The notes: generated from the letters alone by a model not told the origin. 64,000 nucleotides of DNA from Bradyrhizobium sp. 4 (GCF_023100905.1 NZ_CP064686.1:4464001-4528000); one strand, 5' to 3'; counted from the first letter of the stretch, positions 7,487-15,999 are shown. Made by a program: numbers and translations.

Positions 7487-8238
7487 TGGCCATGGACATG
7501 GCGCGCGCCCTCGATCCGGCGCTTCTGGCAGCCGACGCGGAAATTACTCTCGATCCGTGGCAAGCGGATTTCGTGCGCTCCGACGCGCCGCAGACGGCCA
7601 TGCTGATCCCTAGGCAGCACGGCAAGACGGAGGCTGCGACGATCAAGGCCCTATCGGTCGGTACGACGGAGCCGGACAGCCTGATCCTCATCGCCTCGCC
7701 GGCACAGCGGCTCTCCGACGAGTTCGTGCGCCGATCGCGCAAGACCTATGGTAGGCTCGCCGACGTGCCATCGCTTTCAGGCGACAACGCCCGACGGCTG
7801 GAGTTCGCTAACGGCAGCCGCATCCTGGCGCTGCCCGGCGACAACGACGGCGACACGCTGCGCGGTCTGGCAAACGTACGCTTGGCCATCATCGATGAGG
7901 CGTCCCGCTGCAGCGACGAGCTGCTGGCGGCCATCCGCCCCATGCTGGCGACGAACCCGCGCGCGCAGCTCGTCTACCTCAGCACCCCAGCCGGCAAGCG
8001 GGGCGCGTTCTACGAGACTTGGTTCGCTAACGATCCGGACTGGCACCGCATCCACGTAGAGTTGGGGTCGTGCTCGCGCATCACGCCGGAATTCCTGGCT
8101 CGCGAACGAAAGAACCTTGGCGAGACGAAGTTTCGGCAGGAGTACCTTTGCGAATTCCTCGATACCGAGGACGCCGCGTTCGCGACAACGATCATCGACG
8201 CCATGTTCACCCATGAGGTTCGCCCGCTATGGATGTAA
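7480..8238 (+). CDS. Terminase large subunit, ATPase part
   Basis: 252 aa. After a WQADFVR adenine-binding-like motif near residue 27, Walker A is PRQHGKT (about 44-50) and Walker B plus catalytic Glu is LAIIDEAS (about 135-142). A coupling-type motif follows (LVYLSTPAGKRGAFYETW). This is the packaging motor domain that translocates DNA into capsids. The usual C-terminal nuclease is absent and lies in the next gene, which overlaps by 10 bases in another frame. Either this is a natural two-gene terminase or an old frameshift; no premature-looking truncation is seen at the junction. Confidence 0.8.
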   Translation: MLMAMDMARALDPALLAADAEITLDPWQADFVRSDAPQTAMLIPRQHGKTEAATIKALSVGTTEPDSLILIASPAQRLSDEFVRRSRKTYGRLADVPSLSGDNARRLEFANGSRILALPGDNDGDTLRGLANVRLAIIDEASRCSDELLAAIRPMLATNPRAQLVYLSTPAGKRGAFYETWFANDPDWHRIHVELGSCSRITPEFLARERKNLGETKFRQEYLCEFLDTEDAAFATTIIDAMFTHEVRPLWM

Positions 8239-8915
8239 TCCGCACTCCTGACGGCTGGCGTAGCCTTTACGCGCGCGCTGTTGACCGCTGGTTCGTCGGC
8301 GTCGACCTTGGCCAAAGCACGGACCCAACCGCCATCAGCGTCATGAACCATCGAGTGGTGCCGCTCGACGGATGGGATCTGAACGAAAAGACGCAAACGC
8401 GAAAGCAGAAGCGGACGACGCATTTCGACGTTCGGCATTTGGAGCGCCTACCGCTCGGCATGTCCTACCCGCAGCAGATCCAGCGCGTTGCTAACCTGCT
8501 CGCGCGCCCGCCCCTGAACGTTTTGAAGCCGCACCTGGTCATTGACGAAACCGGCGTTGGTCGGCCTGTGGGCGACATGTTCGATGTGGCCGGCCTATGG
8601 CCAAGCCGGATCACGATCACCGCAGGCCTGGAAGCGACCCAGCACGGCAAGAGCTGGCACGTGCCCAAGGGATTGCTGATCTCGAACCTCGAAGCGCACT
8701 CCCACAGCGGAGAACTGCGCATCGCAGCCGCCGCCAACGATGCCGAGGCTCTCAAGGAAGAACTGAAGGATTTCAAGCGGAAGATTTCGGAGGCCGGCCG
8801 CACGACCTACGCGGCGCGCGTCGGCGCCCATGACGACTTGGTGCTGTCGGTCGCGATCACGCTATGGATGGCGACGCAGGGCGGGACGTTCACTCGCGAG
8901 GAGTTGCGGGTTTAG
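8229..8915 (+). CDS. Terminase large subunit, nuclease part
   Basis: 228 aa with the RNase H-like nuclease layout of terminases: WFVGVDLGQSTDPTAISV (Asp26), then LVIDETGVGRPVGDMF near residue 104, then GAHDDLVLSVAITLWMA near 200. These give the three acidic positions that bind metal and cut concatemeric DNA. In most phages this is the C-terminal half of one polypeptide with the ATPase; here it starts inside the ATPase gene (ATG at 8229, -1 relative frame). Its stop overlaps the convergent HIRAN gene by 4 bases. No portal or capsid gene follows. Confidence 0.75.
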   Translation: MDVIRTPDGWRSLYARAVDRWFVGVDLGQSTDPTAISVMNHRVVPLDGWDLNEKTQTRKQKRTTHFDVRHLERLPLGMSYPQQIQRVANLLARPPLNVLKPHLVIDETGVGRPVGDMFDVAGLWPSRITITAGLEATQHGKSWHVPKGLLISNLEAHSHSGELRIAAAANDAEALKEELKDFKRKISEAGRTTYAARVGAHDDLVLSVAITLWMATQGGTFTREELRV

Positions 8916-9712
8916 GCAGAAAGCGGAACTAGCGTTGATCGGGGAGCGTGATCAACGTCGTCAAGCGGACGGAAATTTGGCTCGACATCCGCCTCAAAAC
9001 GACAAAGCATCCTGAACTGTAAGGGGGCATCGTCATTATTTTTCAAGACTTCGAACTTGGATTTAGCTGCCCTCTCAGGGGAGCTTAGGATTGCCTTCAA
9101 ATCGCTTGAATAGAAGCGAGGCACGTAGCCCACGATAACAGTTCCCTCGCCAGCTCTAAGACCGATGCAGTTTGGGTCGTGTTGATTGCCGACGTCCAAG
9201 AGCGGGAATAGTTGCTCGCCGCCCATCACGGTCTCGCACCATCTCAACACGTCCCCATGAAGATGGCGGTCTTCCAGACTTCCATGAGCATGCCGGATCC
9301 CGTGCAAAAAGAATTCGATTGAGTATTTGCCTTCATCGACGACCGGCTCAGGGTAAACAAGCAATCCGTCAGATCCGGGAATTAGTCCAAATTTGCCCAA
9401 CATCTCAAATTCTGTTTCGTCGCCGGTTAGATCCAACCAGCGAGACAGCTTTTTGAAATCCGAACGCGATTTTGATGGAATTTTGTTCTTGAATAAAGAG
9501 ATCAAGCCCGATGAAATGTAATGTTCATCGAGACCCGAATTGAAAAGATGTTGAACTACGCGCGCGACCTTAGTCGCGCCTTGAGTGAAACTGAATTCGT
9601 ACTCGTCGCCCCGACGAGCAAGGCGGGCAATGGTGTACCACTGACGGGTCGTAGGATTTTGCCAGGCGACAAAAACCCTACGCAGCGCGTCTGATCGTTT
9701 CGCAGTTGGCAT
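8912..9712 (-). CDS. HipA-N/HipS-like domain fused to a HIRAN domain
   Basis: 266 aa. Residues 10-123 read like the N-terminal subdomain of HipA: VFVAWQNPTTRQWYTIARL, YEFSFTQGA, an FKNKIPSKSRSDF stretch at the place of the HipA FxNLLPxSxxVR segment, then LLVYPEP. Residues about 135-225 match HIRAN: NQHDPNCIGL, then GTVIVGYVPRFYSSDL. HIRAN domains (HLTF, Rad5 relatives) bind 3' ends of single-stranded DNA in known cases. The ATG overlaps the upstream kinase gene by 35 bases, so the pair is coupled. By analogy with HipBST, where a separate HipS resembles the HipA N-subdomain and restrains the short kinase HipT, this protein may be the antitoxin or sensor; that is inference. Confidence 0.7.
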   Translation of the reverse strand: MPTAKRSDALRRVFVAWQNPTTRQWYTIARLARRGDEYEFSFTQGATKVARVVQHLFNSGLDEHYISSGLISLFKNKIPSKSRSDFKKLSRWLDLTGDETEFEMLGKFGLIPGSDGLLVYPEPVVDEGKYSIEFFLHGIRHAHGSLEDRHLHGDVLRWCETVMGGEQLFPLLDVGNQHDPNCIGLRAGEGTVIVGYVPRFYSSDLKAILSSPERAAKSKFEVLKNNDDAPLQFRMLCRFEADVEPNFRPLDDVDHAPRSTLVPLSA

Positions 9713-10610
9713 CTAGCATCCTCAATGCGAACTTTGTCGCTTCATCGCTGATGAGTGTAGGGTCGATTCGAGCAAAGATGTCCTCGAATACTTTGCGAGG
9801 TATTGATGAAAATATCCTTGCCCAACGGGTAGTTGCAGCGGGCGCTACGCGAATCAACGTATCGAGGACCTCTGATTGCAGGAGAGGCCTTTCATTGGCC
9901 GTCGGTCCGTACAGCGCCGAGCGGGCACGAGAAGTGTACGCCTCTACCGTGTCTCGCCTGTCAATCGTATTTAGGCGGCGCCTTCTTGCATCATCCGATT
10001 CATTTCTCCCCAGCGAAGACGCATGGTCAAAGGTCGGTGCCAGACGAAAGGTCGGATTGTATTGATTCGAATGATCGATCACGACGCCCCAGTTTTCGTG
10101 ATGGCGATCCGTGTTGCTCACAAGGATGTCGAAGACAAGGTAGCCAACGAAAATGTCGGCAGCCGTCATGTCACCGACAGTGCTAGGGGTCCAAAGCGGC
10201 GGCTCGATTGCGCGCTGTCGGATAACATTCAGGCACGTAGTCACTTGGTACCGTCGCTGTCGAAACCGGAGTTGACCGTCGTACTCTTTCACCACCGCCT
10301 GAAGAATCATATTGGCCGGAACGAATGTTCCATTAACCGGCACAAACTGCTGCGAAACGACACCTTGATCCGTTCCGTGCACAGCAAACTCATAGCTGGC
10401 ACAAGGCATTTCGGCGGCCCTTAGAATTTCGCAGCAGACTTTCTCAGCCCAGTTTTCGCCCGTGGATGGTCGGCCAATCTTAAACAGGTAACCTGCAATT
10501 GTGAGCCCAACGTCCGAATGAGGAACGAGCCAGAATTTTTCCTTCGTGCCGAGCGCTTCCGGCCTGTCTGTGGTCGAACCGGTAACATCATAAACCGGAA
10601 AGAAGGCCAT
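9678..10610 (-). CDS. Short HipA-like serine/threonine kinase
   Basis: 310 aa, against about 440 for classical HipA, because the N-terminal subdomain is missing. It keeps the kinase core: LFKIG (probable ATP-binding Lys44) with Glu in NWAEKV, catalytic loop VSNTDRHHENWGVV (Asp168, His170, Asn173), and metal-binding Asp195 in TFDHASSLGRN. HipA and HipT phosphorylate aminoacyl-tRNA synthetases and stall growth; the substrate here is unknown. AGGA precedes the ATG. It is the first gene of a pair with the HIRAN protein and lies 80 bases from the tRNA 3' end, a typical cargo position. No HipB-type repressor gene is next to it. Confidence 0.75.
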   Translation of the reverse strand: MAFFPVYDVTGSTTDRPEALGTKEKFWLVPHSDVGLTIAGYLFKIGRPSTGENWAEKVCCEILRAAEMPCASYEFAVHGTDQGVVSQQFVPVNGTFVPANMILQAVVKEYDGQLRFRQRRYQVTTCLNVIRQRAIEPPLWTPSTVGDMTAADIFVGYLVFDILVSNTDRHHENWGVVIDHSNQYNPTFRLAPTFDHASSLGRNESDDARRRRLNTIDRRDTVEAYTSRARSALYGPTANERPLLQSEVLDTLIRVAPAATTRWARIFSSIPRKVFEDIFARIDPTLISDEATKFALRMLDANCETIRRAA

Positions 10611-10656
10611 CAGGTTCCTGATTGATCGAGGGCGTTACCCTATCCGTTACCTTCGG

Positions 10657-10683
10657 GAAAAACCGGACGCCCTGAAATCCGGC
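10657..10683 (-). terminator. Probable terminator of tRNA-Pro
   Basis: On the minus strand a GCCGGA / TCCGGT stem with a 10-base loop is followed directly by TTTTT, 8 bases beyond the tRNA 3' end. Short but well placed. Confidence 0.5.
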
Positions 10684-10690
10684 TAAGTAT

Positions 10691-10768
10691 TGGTCGGAGC
10701 GAGAGGATTTGAACCTCCGACCCCTAGTCTCCCAGACTAGTGCGCTAACCGGGCTGCGCCACGCTCCG
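10691..10768 (-). tRNA. tRNA-Pro (anticodon GGG), CCA encoded
   Basis: Read on the minus strand, the acceptor stem is CGGAGCG/CGCTCCG, the anticodon stem is CTAGT/ACTAG around the loop CTGGGAG (anticodon GGG), and the T arm is GGAGG-TTCAAAT-CCTCT. Discriminator A and an encoded CCA follow (10691-10693). The 3' end faces the integrated element, which makes this gene its probable attachment site. Confidence 0.95.
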
Positions 10769-10885
10769 AACGTCGTTCCATTAGCTAGGATCGCCGGTTT
10801 GCGCAAGGCGAGGTCACACCATTTTGGATTTTGGTGCCTCTGCCGAAAGGCACCGGAACTGCCCCAAAGCCGAGGAGATCCGGCG

Positions 10886-11464
10886 TCAGGCGTCCTTCAG
10901 CGCCTGATCCAGCATTTCGCGGCAGGCGATGAGTTCGGCGAGCACCCGTCCGAGGCGCTCCCGGTCGATGGCGCTGGGGCCTGCGGGCGCGGCGGGGGTG
11001 CCGCCCTTGCGGAAGGTGGTGAGGATTTCCTCGTCGTCGGTCTCGGAGAAGCGGAAGTCGATGCCCTCCTCCTCCTCACCCTGGTAATCGTCGTCGTCAC
11101 TATCGCGGGCGCCGCGGACGCCGGTCTCCTCCTCGGGCTCCATCAGGCTGGCGCCGACGGCGTCCTCGATAGCCCCGAACGAGACCGCGGCCGCGCTGTC
11201 GGCTAGGCCCTGCACCGATTTGACGCCGTGCTCCTTGAGGATCCGCTGCACGCCTCGGATGGTGTAGCCCTCGCCGTAGAGGAGACGGCGGATACCCTTG
11301 AGCAGGTCGACGTCGTCGGGGCGGTAATAGCGGCGGCCGCCGCTGCGCTTCATCGGCTTGATCTGGGAGAAACGCGTCTCCCAGAACCGCAGCACGTGCT
11401 GCGGAATGTCGAGTTCCTGCGCTACTTCGCTGATGGTTCGGAACGCATCCGGCGCCTTGTCCAA
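10886..11464 (-). CDS. MerR-family transcriptional regulator
   Basis: 192 aa. Residues 8-75 are a MerR winged HTH (FRTISEVAQELDIPQHVLRF, then WETRF and GGRRYYRPDDVDLL). The C-terminal half is acidic and lacks a clear ligand-binding Cys set. In many alphaproteobacteria this gene follows ihfA, as here (27 bases between them), at the end of the plsX-fabH-ihfA operon. Its regulon is not known to me. Confidence 0.8.
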   Translation of the reverse strand: MDKAPDAFRTISEVAQELDIPQHVLRFWETRFSQIKPMKRSGGRRYYRPDDVDLLKGIRRLLYGEGYTIRGVQRILKEHGVKSVQGLADSAAAVSFGAIEDAVGASLMEPEEETGVRGARDSDDDDYQGEEEEGIDFRFSETDDEEILTTFRKGGTPAAPAGPSAIDRERLGRVLAELIACREMLDQALKDA

Positions 11465-11491
11465 ATGCCAAATCCTTATCCGGAAGGCGGA

Positions 11492-11833
11492 TTACGCCTC
11501 GGGTTGCGCCTTGCTGGCGTCGCCATTGGTGCGGTGCTGGGCGTTGATCCGCTGCTTCAGGATCGCGGACGGCTTGAACACCATGACCCGGCGCGGCGAG
11601 ATCGGCACCTCGGTGCCGGTCTTCGGGTTGCGACCGATGCGCTGACCCTTCTTGCGGACCATGAAGGAGCCGAACGAGGACAGCTTCACCGTCTCGCCTT
11701 TCTCAAGGCAATCGGTGATCTCCTTCAGCACGAGTTCCACGAAGGCAGACGATTCCGTGCGCGACAGCCCCACCTTCTGGTAGACGGCCTCGCACAGATC
11801 GACACGCGTTACGGTTTTACTTTGATCGGTCAT
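11492..11833 (-). CDS. ihfA: Integration host factor subunit alpha
   Basis: 113 aa from the ATG at 11833; an in-frame start nine codons upstream adds residues not seen in the family. The HU/IHF fold is clear: TRVDLCEAVYQKVGLSR at the N terminus, then VKLSSFGSFMVRKKGQRIGR and the DNA-intercalating arm with GRNPKTGTEVPISPRRVMVF. IHF bends DNA at defined sites in transcription, replication and phage integration. Placed between fabH and merR as in related genomes. Confidence 0.93.
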   Translation of the reverse strand: MTDQSKTVTRVDLCEAVYQKVGLSRTESSAFVELVLKEITDCLEKGETVKLSSFGSFMVRKKGQRIGRNPKTGTEVPISPRRVMVFKPSAILKQRINAQHRTNGDASKAQPEA

Positions 11834-11966
11834 CGCCCTGCCCCACATCACGGCGAACAATTGTTGTCTGAAATTATGAGCTTACGATACGGCGGTCAAC
11901 AGCGCTCATCAATGCAGGCGCATCGATAATCCGCGCTGATTCGGGCAAAATTTTATCGACTGTGGC

Positions 11967-12947
11967 TTACCAGCGCACCAGCGCGGAGCCCCAGGTGAAG
12001 CCGCCGCCCATGGCTTCGAGCAGAACCAGGTCGCCGCGCTTGATGCGGCCGTCCTTGCGCGCCGCCGACAGCGCCAGCGGGATCGAGGCCGCCGAGGTGT
12101 TGCCGTGAAGGTCCACCGTCAGCACCACCTTCTCCGGCGCGATGTGGAGCTTGTGCGCGGACGCGTCGATGATTCGCTTGTTGGCCTGGTGCGGCACGAA
12201 CCAGTCGATGCTGTCGGCATTGAGCCCGGTCGCCTTGAAGGCATCGACGATCACATCGGTGATCATGCCGACCGCGTGCTTGAAGACCTCGCGGCCCTCC
12301 ATGCGCAGATGGCCGACGGTCTGGGTCGAGGACGGGCCGCCGTCGACGAACAGCTTCGCCTTGTGGCGGCCGTCGGAGCGCAAATGCGTGGTCACGATCC
12401 CCCGGTCGGTCGCCGCATTGCCCGGCTGCTCCTGCGCCTCCAGCACCACCGCGCCGGCGCCGTCGCCGAACAGCACGCAGGTGCCGCGATCGGTCCAGTC
12501 GAGGATGCGCGAGAAGGTTTCCGCGCCGATCACCAGCGCGCGCTTGAAGGCGCCCGTGCGCAGGAAATTATCGGCGGTGGCGAGCCCGAACACGAAGCCC
12601 GAGCACACCGCCTGAAGGTCGAAGGCCGCGCCATGGTTGATGCCGAGCCCATGCTGCACGGCGACCGCGCTGGCGGGGAAAGTGTTGTCAGGGGTCGAGG
12701 TCGCGAGCACGATCAGGTCGATCGACTGCGCGTCCACGCCGGCATCGGCGAGCGCAGCCTGCGCTGCCTTGAGCGCCAGATGCGAGGTGAACTCGCCCTC
12801 GGCCGCGATGTGCCGCTCGCGAATGCCGGTGCGCTGCACGATCCACTCGTCGGACGTGTCAATGCGCGCCGCCAATTGGGCGTTGGTCACCACCTGCTCC
12901 GGCAAATAAGAGCCGCAGCCCAGCACGACCGAACGAATTTGAGTCAC
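11967..12947 (-). CDS. fabH: Beta-ketoacyl-ACP synthase III
   Basis: 326 aa, full length. It starts fatty-acid synthesis by condensing acetyl-CoA with malonyl-ACP. The catalytic Cys is in DLQAVCSGFVFGL, the His in WFVPHQANKRI and the Asn in LHGNTSAASIP; the C terminus GGGFTWGSALVRW is typical. The ATG overlaps the plsX stop by 4 bases, so the two are coupled, linking fatty-acid initiation to phospholipid synthesis. Confidence 0.96.
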   Translation of the reverse strand: MTQIRSVVLGCGSYLPEQVVTNAQLAARIDTSDEWIVQRTGIRERHIAAEGEFTSHLALKAAQAALADAGVDAQSIDLIVLATSTPDNTFPASAVAVQHGLGINHGAAFDLQAVCSGFVFGLATADNFLRTGAFKRALVIGAETFSRILDWTDRGTCVLFGDGAGAVVLEAQEQPGNAATDRGIVTTHLRSDGRHKAKLFVDGGPSSTQTVGHLRMEGREVFKHAVGMITDVIVDAFKATGLNADSIDWFVPHQANKRIIDASAHKLHIAPEKVVLTVDLHGNTSAASIPLALSAARKDGRIKRGDLVLLEAMGGGFTWGSALVRW

Positions 12948-14005
12948 GAAACAGCCTCCTGCGCGGCTTGCACGGAATTGAGTGCACCACCTTCGCGGTT
13001 GAGCATCTGATTGATCTTGTTGAGGAGATCGAATTTGACCATCTCATAGCCAACATCAATCGCATAGGCAAAGCCTTCGGCAGCGATTCCGCCATGGCTC
13101 TTGACCACGATCCCGTTCAACCCCAGCAACACGCCGCCGTTGGATTTGTTCGGGTCCATCTTGTTCCGCAGGGCCTGGAAGGCGTTGCGCGCAAAGAGAT
13201 AGCCGAGCTTTGACAGCCAGCCCCGTTTCATCTCGTCCCGGAGCAATTCCGCCATCTGTCGCGCGGTTCCCTCCGCGGCCTTCAGCGCGATGTTGCCGCT
13301 GTAGCCCTCGGTGACGATGACGTCCGCCACCCCCTTGCCGATGCCGTCGCCCTCGACGAAGCCGAGATAGTCGAGCTCGGGGAGGTTCCTGGCGCGCAGG
13401 ATTTCGCCGGCCTCGCGAATCTCCTCGTGCCCCTTGATCTCCTCGACCCCGATATTGAGCAGGCCGACCGTGGGACGCTTCTTGTTGAACAACACGCTGG
13501 CCATCGCTGCGCCCATGATGGCGAGCGACACCAGATGGTGGGTATCGCCGCCGATGCTGGCGCCGAGGTCGAGGACCACGGAATCGCCGCGCCTGGTCGG
13601 CCACATGCCGGCGATTGCCGGACGATCGACGCCCGGCAGCGTGCGCAGGTGGAAGCGCGACATCGCCATCAGCGCGCCGGTATTCCCGGCGGAGACCGCG
13701 ACATCCGCCTCGCCCTTTTTCACAGCATCGATGGCAAGCCACATGGAGGAGGTCCTGCGGCCGCGCCGCAGCGCCTGGCTCGGCTTGTCCTCGCCGCTGA
13801 CCGCGACATCGGTATGGATGATCTTCGAGGCGGCCTTCAGCGCGGGGTGGCGGTCGAGCTCGGGCTCGATCTTGGCGCGGTCCCCGATCAGCAGGAATTC
13901 GATCTCGCGATGCCTGGCAAGCGAGATGGCGGCGCCTGGGATGACCACCGCGGCGCCGGCGTCGCCCCCCATGGCGTCAAGCGCGATGCGAACCTTGCTT
14001 GGCAT
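12944..14005 (-). CDS. plsX: Phosphate acyltransferase PlsX
   Basis: 353 aa from the ATG at 14005, which has AGGA upstream and begins MPSKVRIALDAMGGDAGAAV, the conserved PlsX N terminus. It makes acyl-phosphate from acyl-ACP for glycerophospholipid synthesis, at the membrane surface. Further family motifs are SAGNTGALMA and EGYSGNIALK. First gene of a minus-strand operon with fabH, ihfA and merR. A longer frame to 14095 is rejected because it puts unrelated residues before the conserved start. Confidence 0.95.
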   Translation of the reverse strand: MPSKVRIALDAMGGDAGAAVVIPGAAISLARHREIEFLLIGDRAKIEPELDRHPALKAASKIIHTDVAVSGEDKPSQALRRGRRTSSMWLAIDAVKKGEADVAVSAGNTGALMAMSRFHLRTLPGVDRPAIAGMWPTRRGDSVVLDLGASIGGDTHHLVSLAIMGAAMASVLFNKKRPTVGLLNIGVEEIKGHEEIREAGEILRARNLPELDYLGFVEGDGIGKGVADVIVTEGYSGNIALKAAEGTARQMAELLRDEMKRGWLSKLGYLFARNAFQALRNKMDPNKSNGGVLLGLNGIVVKSHGGIAAEGFAYAIDVGYEMVKFDLLNKINQMLNREGGALNSVQAAQEAVS

Positions 14006-14303
14006 AAAAGTCCTGGAAACCTGGTCTGGTGCGGTCTTGAACGAGCGGGGCCGCAAATGGGTTCGCCACGAACATGGCGGTCGGTCAAGCGCCACGCCGC
14101 ACCCGGACCGGGGCGCGACAATAGCGTTTTGTTATCCCGAAACAACCTCTTGCCCCCAGCCTTTTGCATTCGGGACGATCCGGCCGCAGACGGCCGAATT
14201 CACAAGAAGTACATCAAAATCAAACAGATAATTCGACCTTTCAAACCACGATCGCAAACACCTCGCGCCCCGTAGCAAAGCGGTCCTCTGGGAAAGACGG
14301 CAC

Positions 14304-14867
14304 CTATTGGTCTTTCTTTTTGTCCTGGAGCGCCTTCAGCACCGCAAAGGGATGATCCTCCGGATCGGGGGCGGTGACGTCGGGCTCAAACACCACCCCC
14401 GGCTTCCGCGGATAGGGATCCACCGCCAGGAATAGGGCGTCGGTGGCGAGCCGGCCGAGGTCGATGATGCCATTGACGATCGCCTCCGGGGGGTCGGCGA
14501 CCTGCTCCTGATCGTCGTGCACCTCCTCCATCAGCTCGGCCAGGCGGCGGACTTCGGCCTCGGGGGCAAATATCAGGTCCACCTCCTCGTCGATCTCGCT
14601 CTCCATCGGGTCAAGCGTGACCACACAGGTCTGGCCGATCCGGGCGCGGACGTGCCCCGTGACCTGGATCTGGTTGCCGCTTTTCGGCACGACATCGAAA
14701 TCAGCCCGGACCGAAACAACCTCGCGCAAGCCTGCCGTCTCAGCCATGGCCTGCCGCTCGGCGGCCGAGGCCTCGAGCTTGCGATGCAGGCCGGTGTCCG
14801 GGATCTGTGCAACGATGACGGGCACCTGCCAGGGATCGGGCCCGGATGCGGTAATCGGTCGGCTCAT
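14304..14867 (-). CDS. DUF177 (YceD-like) protein
   Basis: 187 aa. The central part has the DUF177 pattern TGHVRARIGQTCVVTLDPMES and a following acidic DLIFAPEAE stretch, then a conserved GIIDLGRLATDALFLAVDPYPRKP segment. E. coli YceD is linked to 23S rRNA and sits before rpmF and plsX; here plsX follows 298 bases downstream and no rpmF is present. It overlaps the upstream chaperone gene by 4 bases. Confidence 0.85.
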   Translation of the reverse strand: MSRPITASGPDPWQVPVIVAQIPDTGLHRKLEASAAERQAMAETAGLREVVSVRADFDVVPKSGNQIQVTGHVRARIGQTCVVTLDPMESEIDEEVDLIFAPEAEVRRLAELMEEVHDDQEQVADPPEAIVNGIIDLGRLATDALFLAVDPYPRKPGVVFEPDVTAPDPEDHPFAVLKALQDKKKDQ

Positions 14868-15415
14868 GGCGTGACATCCTCAGGGAGCGCTGGGGGAAAC
14901 TTGAAAGACGCGGCCAACAATGCGGTCTCGCCGGTCCGGGCGAGGTCGGTCTCGGCAGCCCTGGCATAGGCCGCGAGCCGCTGCGCCTGGTCCATGCCGG
15001 CCCCATTCAAGATATTCTTGCAGATCGCCGACGCCAGCGCCTCGCCGCCGCTTTCCATGGCCTGATCGTAGGCCTGGACCCGGCCGTAAAACGCCTCGCC
15101 GAAGGCCCGCATCCGCTTCGGCACGGTCTGGTCGCCTATCCCCATCTCGCGCAGATTGTCGTCCATATCCTCGCAGAAGCGGTCGAACAGCGCCTGCGAC
15201 AGCTCGGTGGCGCCCTGAACCGTGCGCAGACGGCGCAGCAGCAGCCAGAGGTGCAGCAGCAACAGATCGAAACGCCCGTTAACGGTATCCGGCACGCCCA
15301 AGTCTCGGTAAAATATGGGTTCTCGCGCCTGCGTCACGATCATGCCATAGATGGCTTCAATGGTGCCCGGCGAGGCTAGGCGGGGTTTCCTGAAGTGATT
15401 GAACGGCCAAAGCAT
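14864..15415 (-). CDS. Ubiquinol-cytochrome c chaperone family protein (CBP3-like)
   Basis: 183 aa. Motifs such as AIYGMIVTQAREPIFYRDLG, DTVNGRFDLLLLHLWLLLRR and CEDMDDNLREMGIGD are characteristic of the family that in mitochondria (Cbp3/UQCC1) helps assemble cytochrome b of complex III. In alphaproteobacteria this gene regularly precedes DUF177, as here with a 4-base overlap. It diverges from bamE across about 98 bases. Confidence 0.88.
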   Translation of the reverse strand: MLWPFNHFRKPRLASPGTIEAIYGMIVTQAREPIFYRDLGVPDTVNGRFDLLLLHLWLLLRRLRTVQGATELSQALFDRFCEDMDDNLREMGIGDQTVPKRMRAFGEAFYGRVQAYDQAMESGGEALASAICKNILNGAGMDQAQRLAAYARAAETDLARTGETALLAASFKFPPALPEDVTP

Positions 15416-15513
15416 TGTGGTTTCCGCAAGCGGGCGCGCGCGTGTTGCATTCAGAGCCTCCGCCCGGTACTTCAGCGCCTCGCGCGACGCAAGGGGACGG
15501 AATCAGTTCCGCT

Positions 15514-15999
15514 ATGACGATAACGAACCAGACCAGCCTGCGTGCAGACAAGCGGCGCGGCCTTCAAGCACGTTGGCGCGGCTTGCGCCTGTTCGCGGCC
15601 GCGGCCCTGGTTGGGGCTGCGCTTGCGGGCTGTACCGGCGAGCAGTTCCAGAAGGGTTACATCCTGCCGCCCAACGCGCTGGAGCAGATCCCGATTGGCG
15701 CGAGCCAGGATCAGGTGCTGATCGTGATGGGCACCCCCTCCACCGTCGCAACCCTCGACGGCGAGGTGTTCTATTACATCTCGCAGCGCTCGGAGCGTAT
15801 GGTCGCCTTCATGAATCAGAAGGTGGTCGATCAGCGCGTCATCGCGGTCTATTTCGACAAGAACCGGCGCGTGCGCCGACTTGCGAATTACGGCCTGCAG
15901 GACGGCAAGATCTTCGACTTCATCAGCCGCACCACGCCCACGTCGGGCCAGGAGATGAGCTACCTCACGCCGATCTTCAAGCTGCTCAGCTTTAACTGA
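15514..15999 (+). CDS. bamE: Outer membrane protein assembly factor BamE (SmpA/OmlA)
   Basis: 161 aa from the ATG at 15514; upstream in-frame starts would place 33 extra residues before the signal. The lipoprotein signal ends LVGAALAGC at about residue 33. The mature domain has the family motif GYILPPNALEQIPIGASQDQ and TPSTVATLDGEVFYYIS. BamE is a periplasmic-side lipoprotein of the BAM complex that inserts outer-membrane beta barrels. Confidence 0.92.
   Translation: MTITNQTSLRADKRRGLQARWRGLRLFAAAALVGAALAGCTGEQFQKGYILPPNALEQIPIGASQDQVLIVMGTPSTVATLDGEVFYYISQRSERMVAFMNQKVVDQRVIAVYFDKNRRVRRLANYGLQDGKIFDFISRTTPTSGQEMSYLTPIFKLLSFN

Larger units (their letters stand above)
1..10693. mobile_element. 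Right part of an integrated phage-like or satellite-like element ending at tRNA-Pro
   Basis: The sequence from the left edge to the CCA end of tRNA-Pro holds excisionase-like HTH genes, a RepA-like ATPase, terminase genes and defence-type cargo, while housekeeping genes begin on the other side of the tRNA. Integration at a tRNA 3' end is a common mode for tyrosine-integrase elements. No integrase, portal, capsid or tail gene is seen, and no second copy of the tRNA 3' end was found in the first 10 kb, so the left end and attL probably lie outside the window. Whether it is a satellite, a decayed prophage or an integrative plasmid-like element is inference. Confidence 0.7.
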
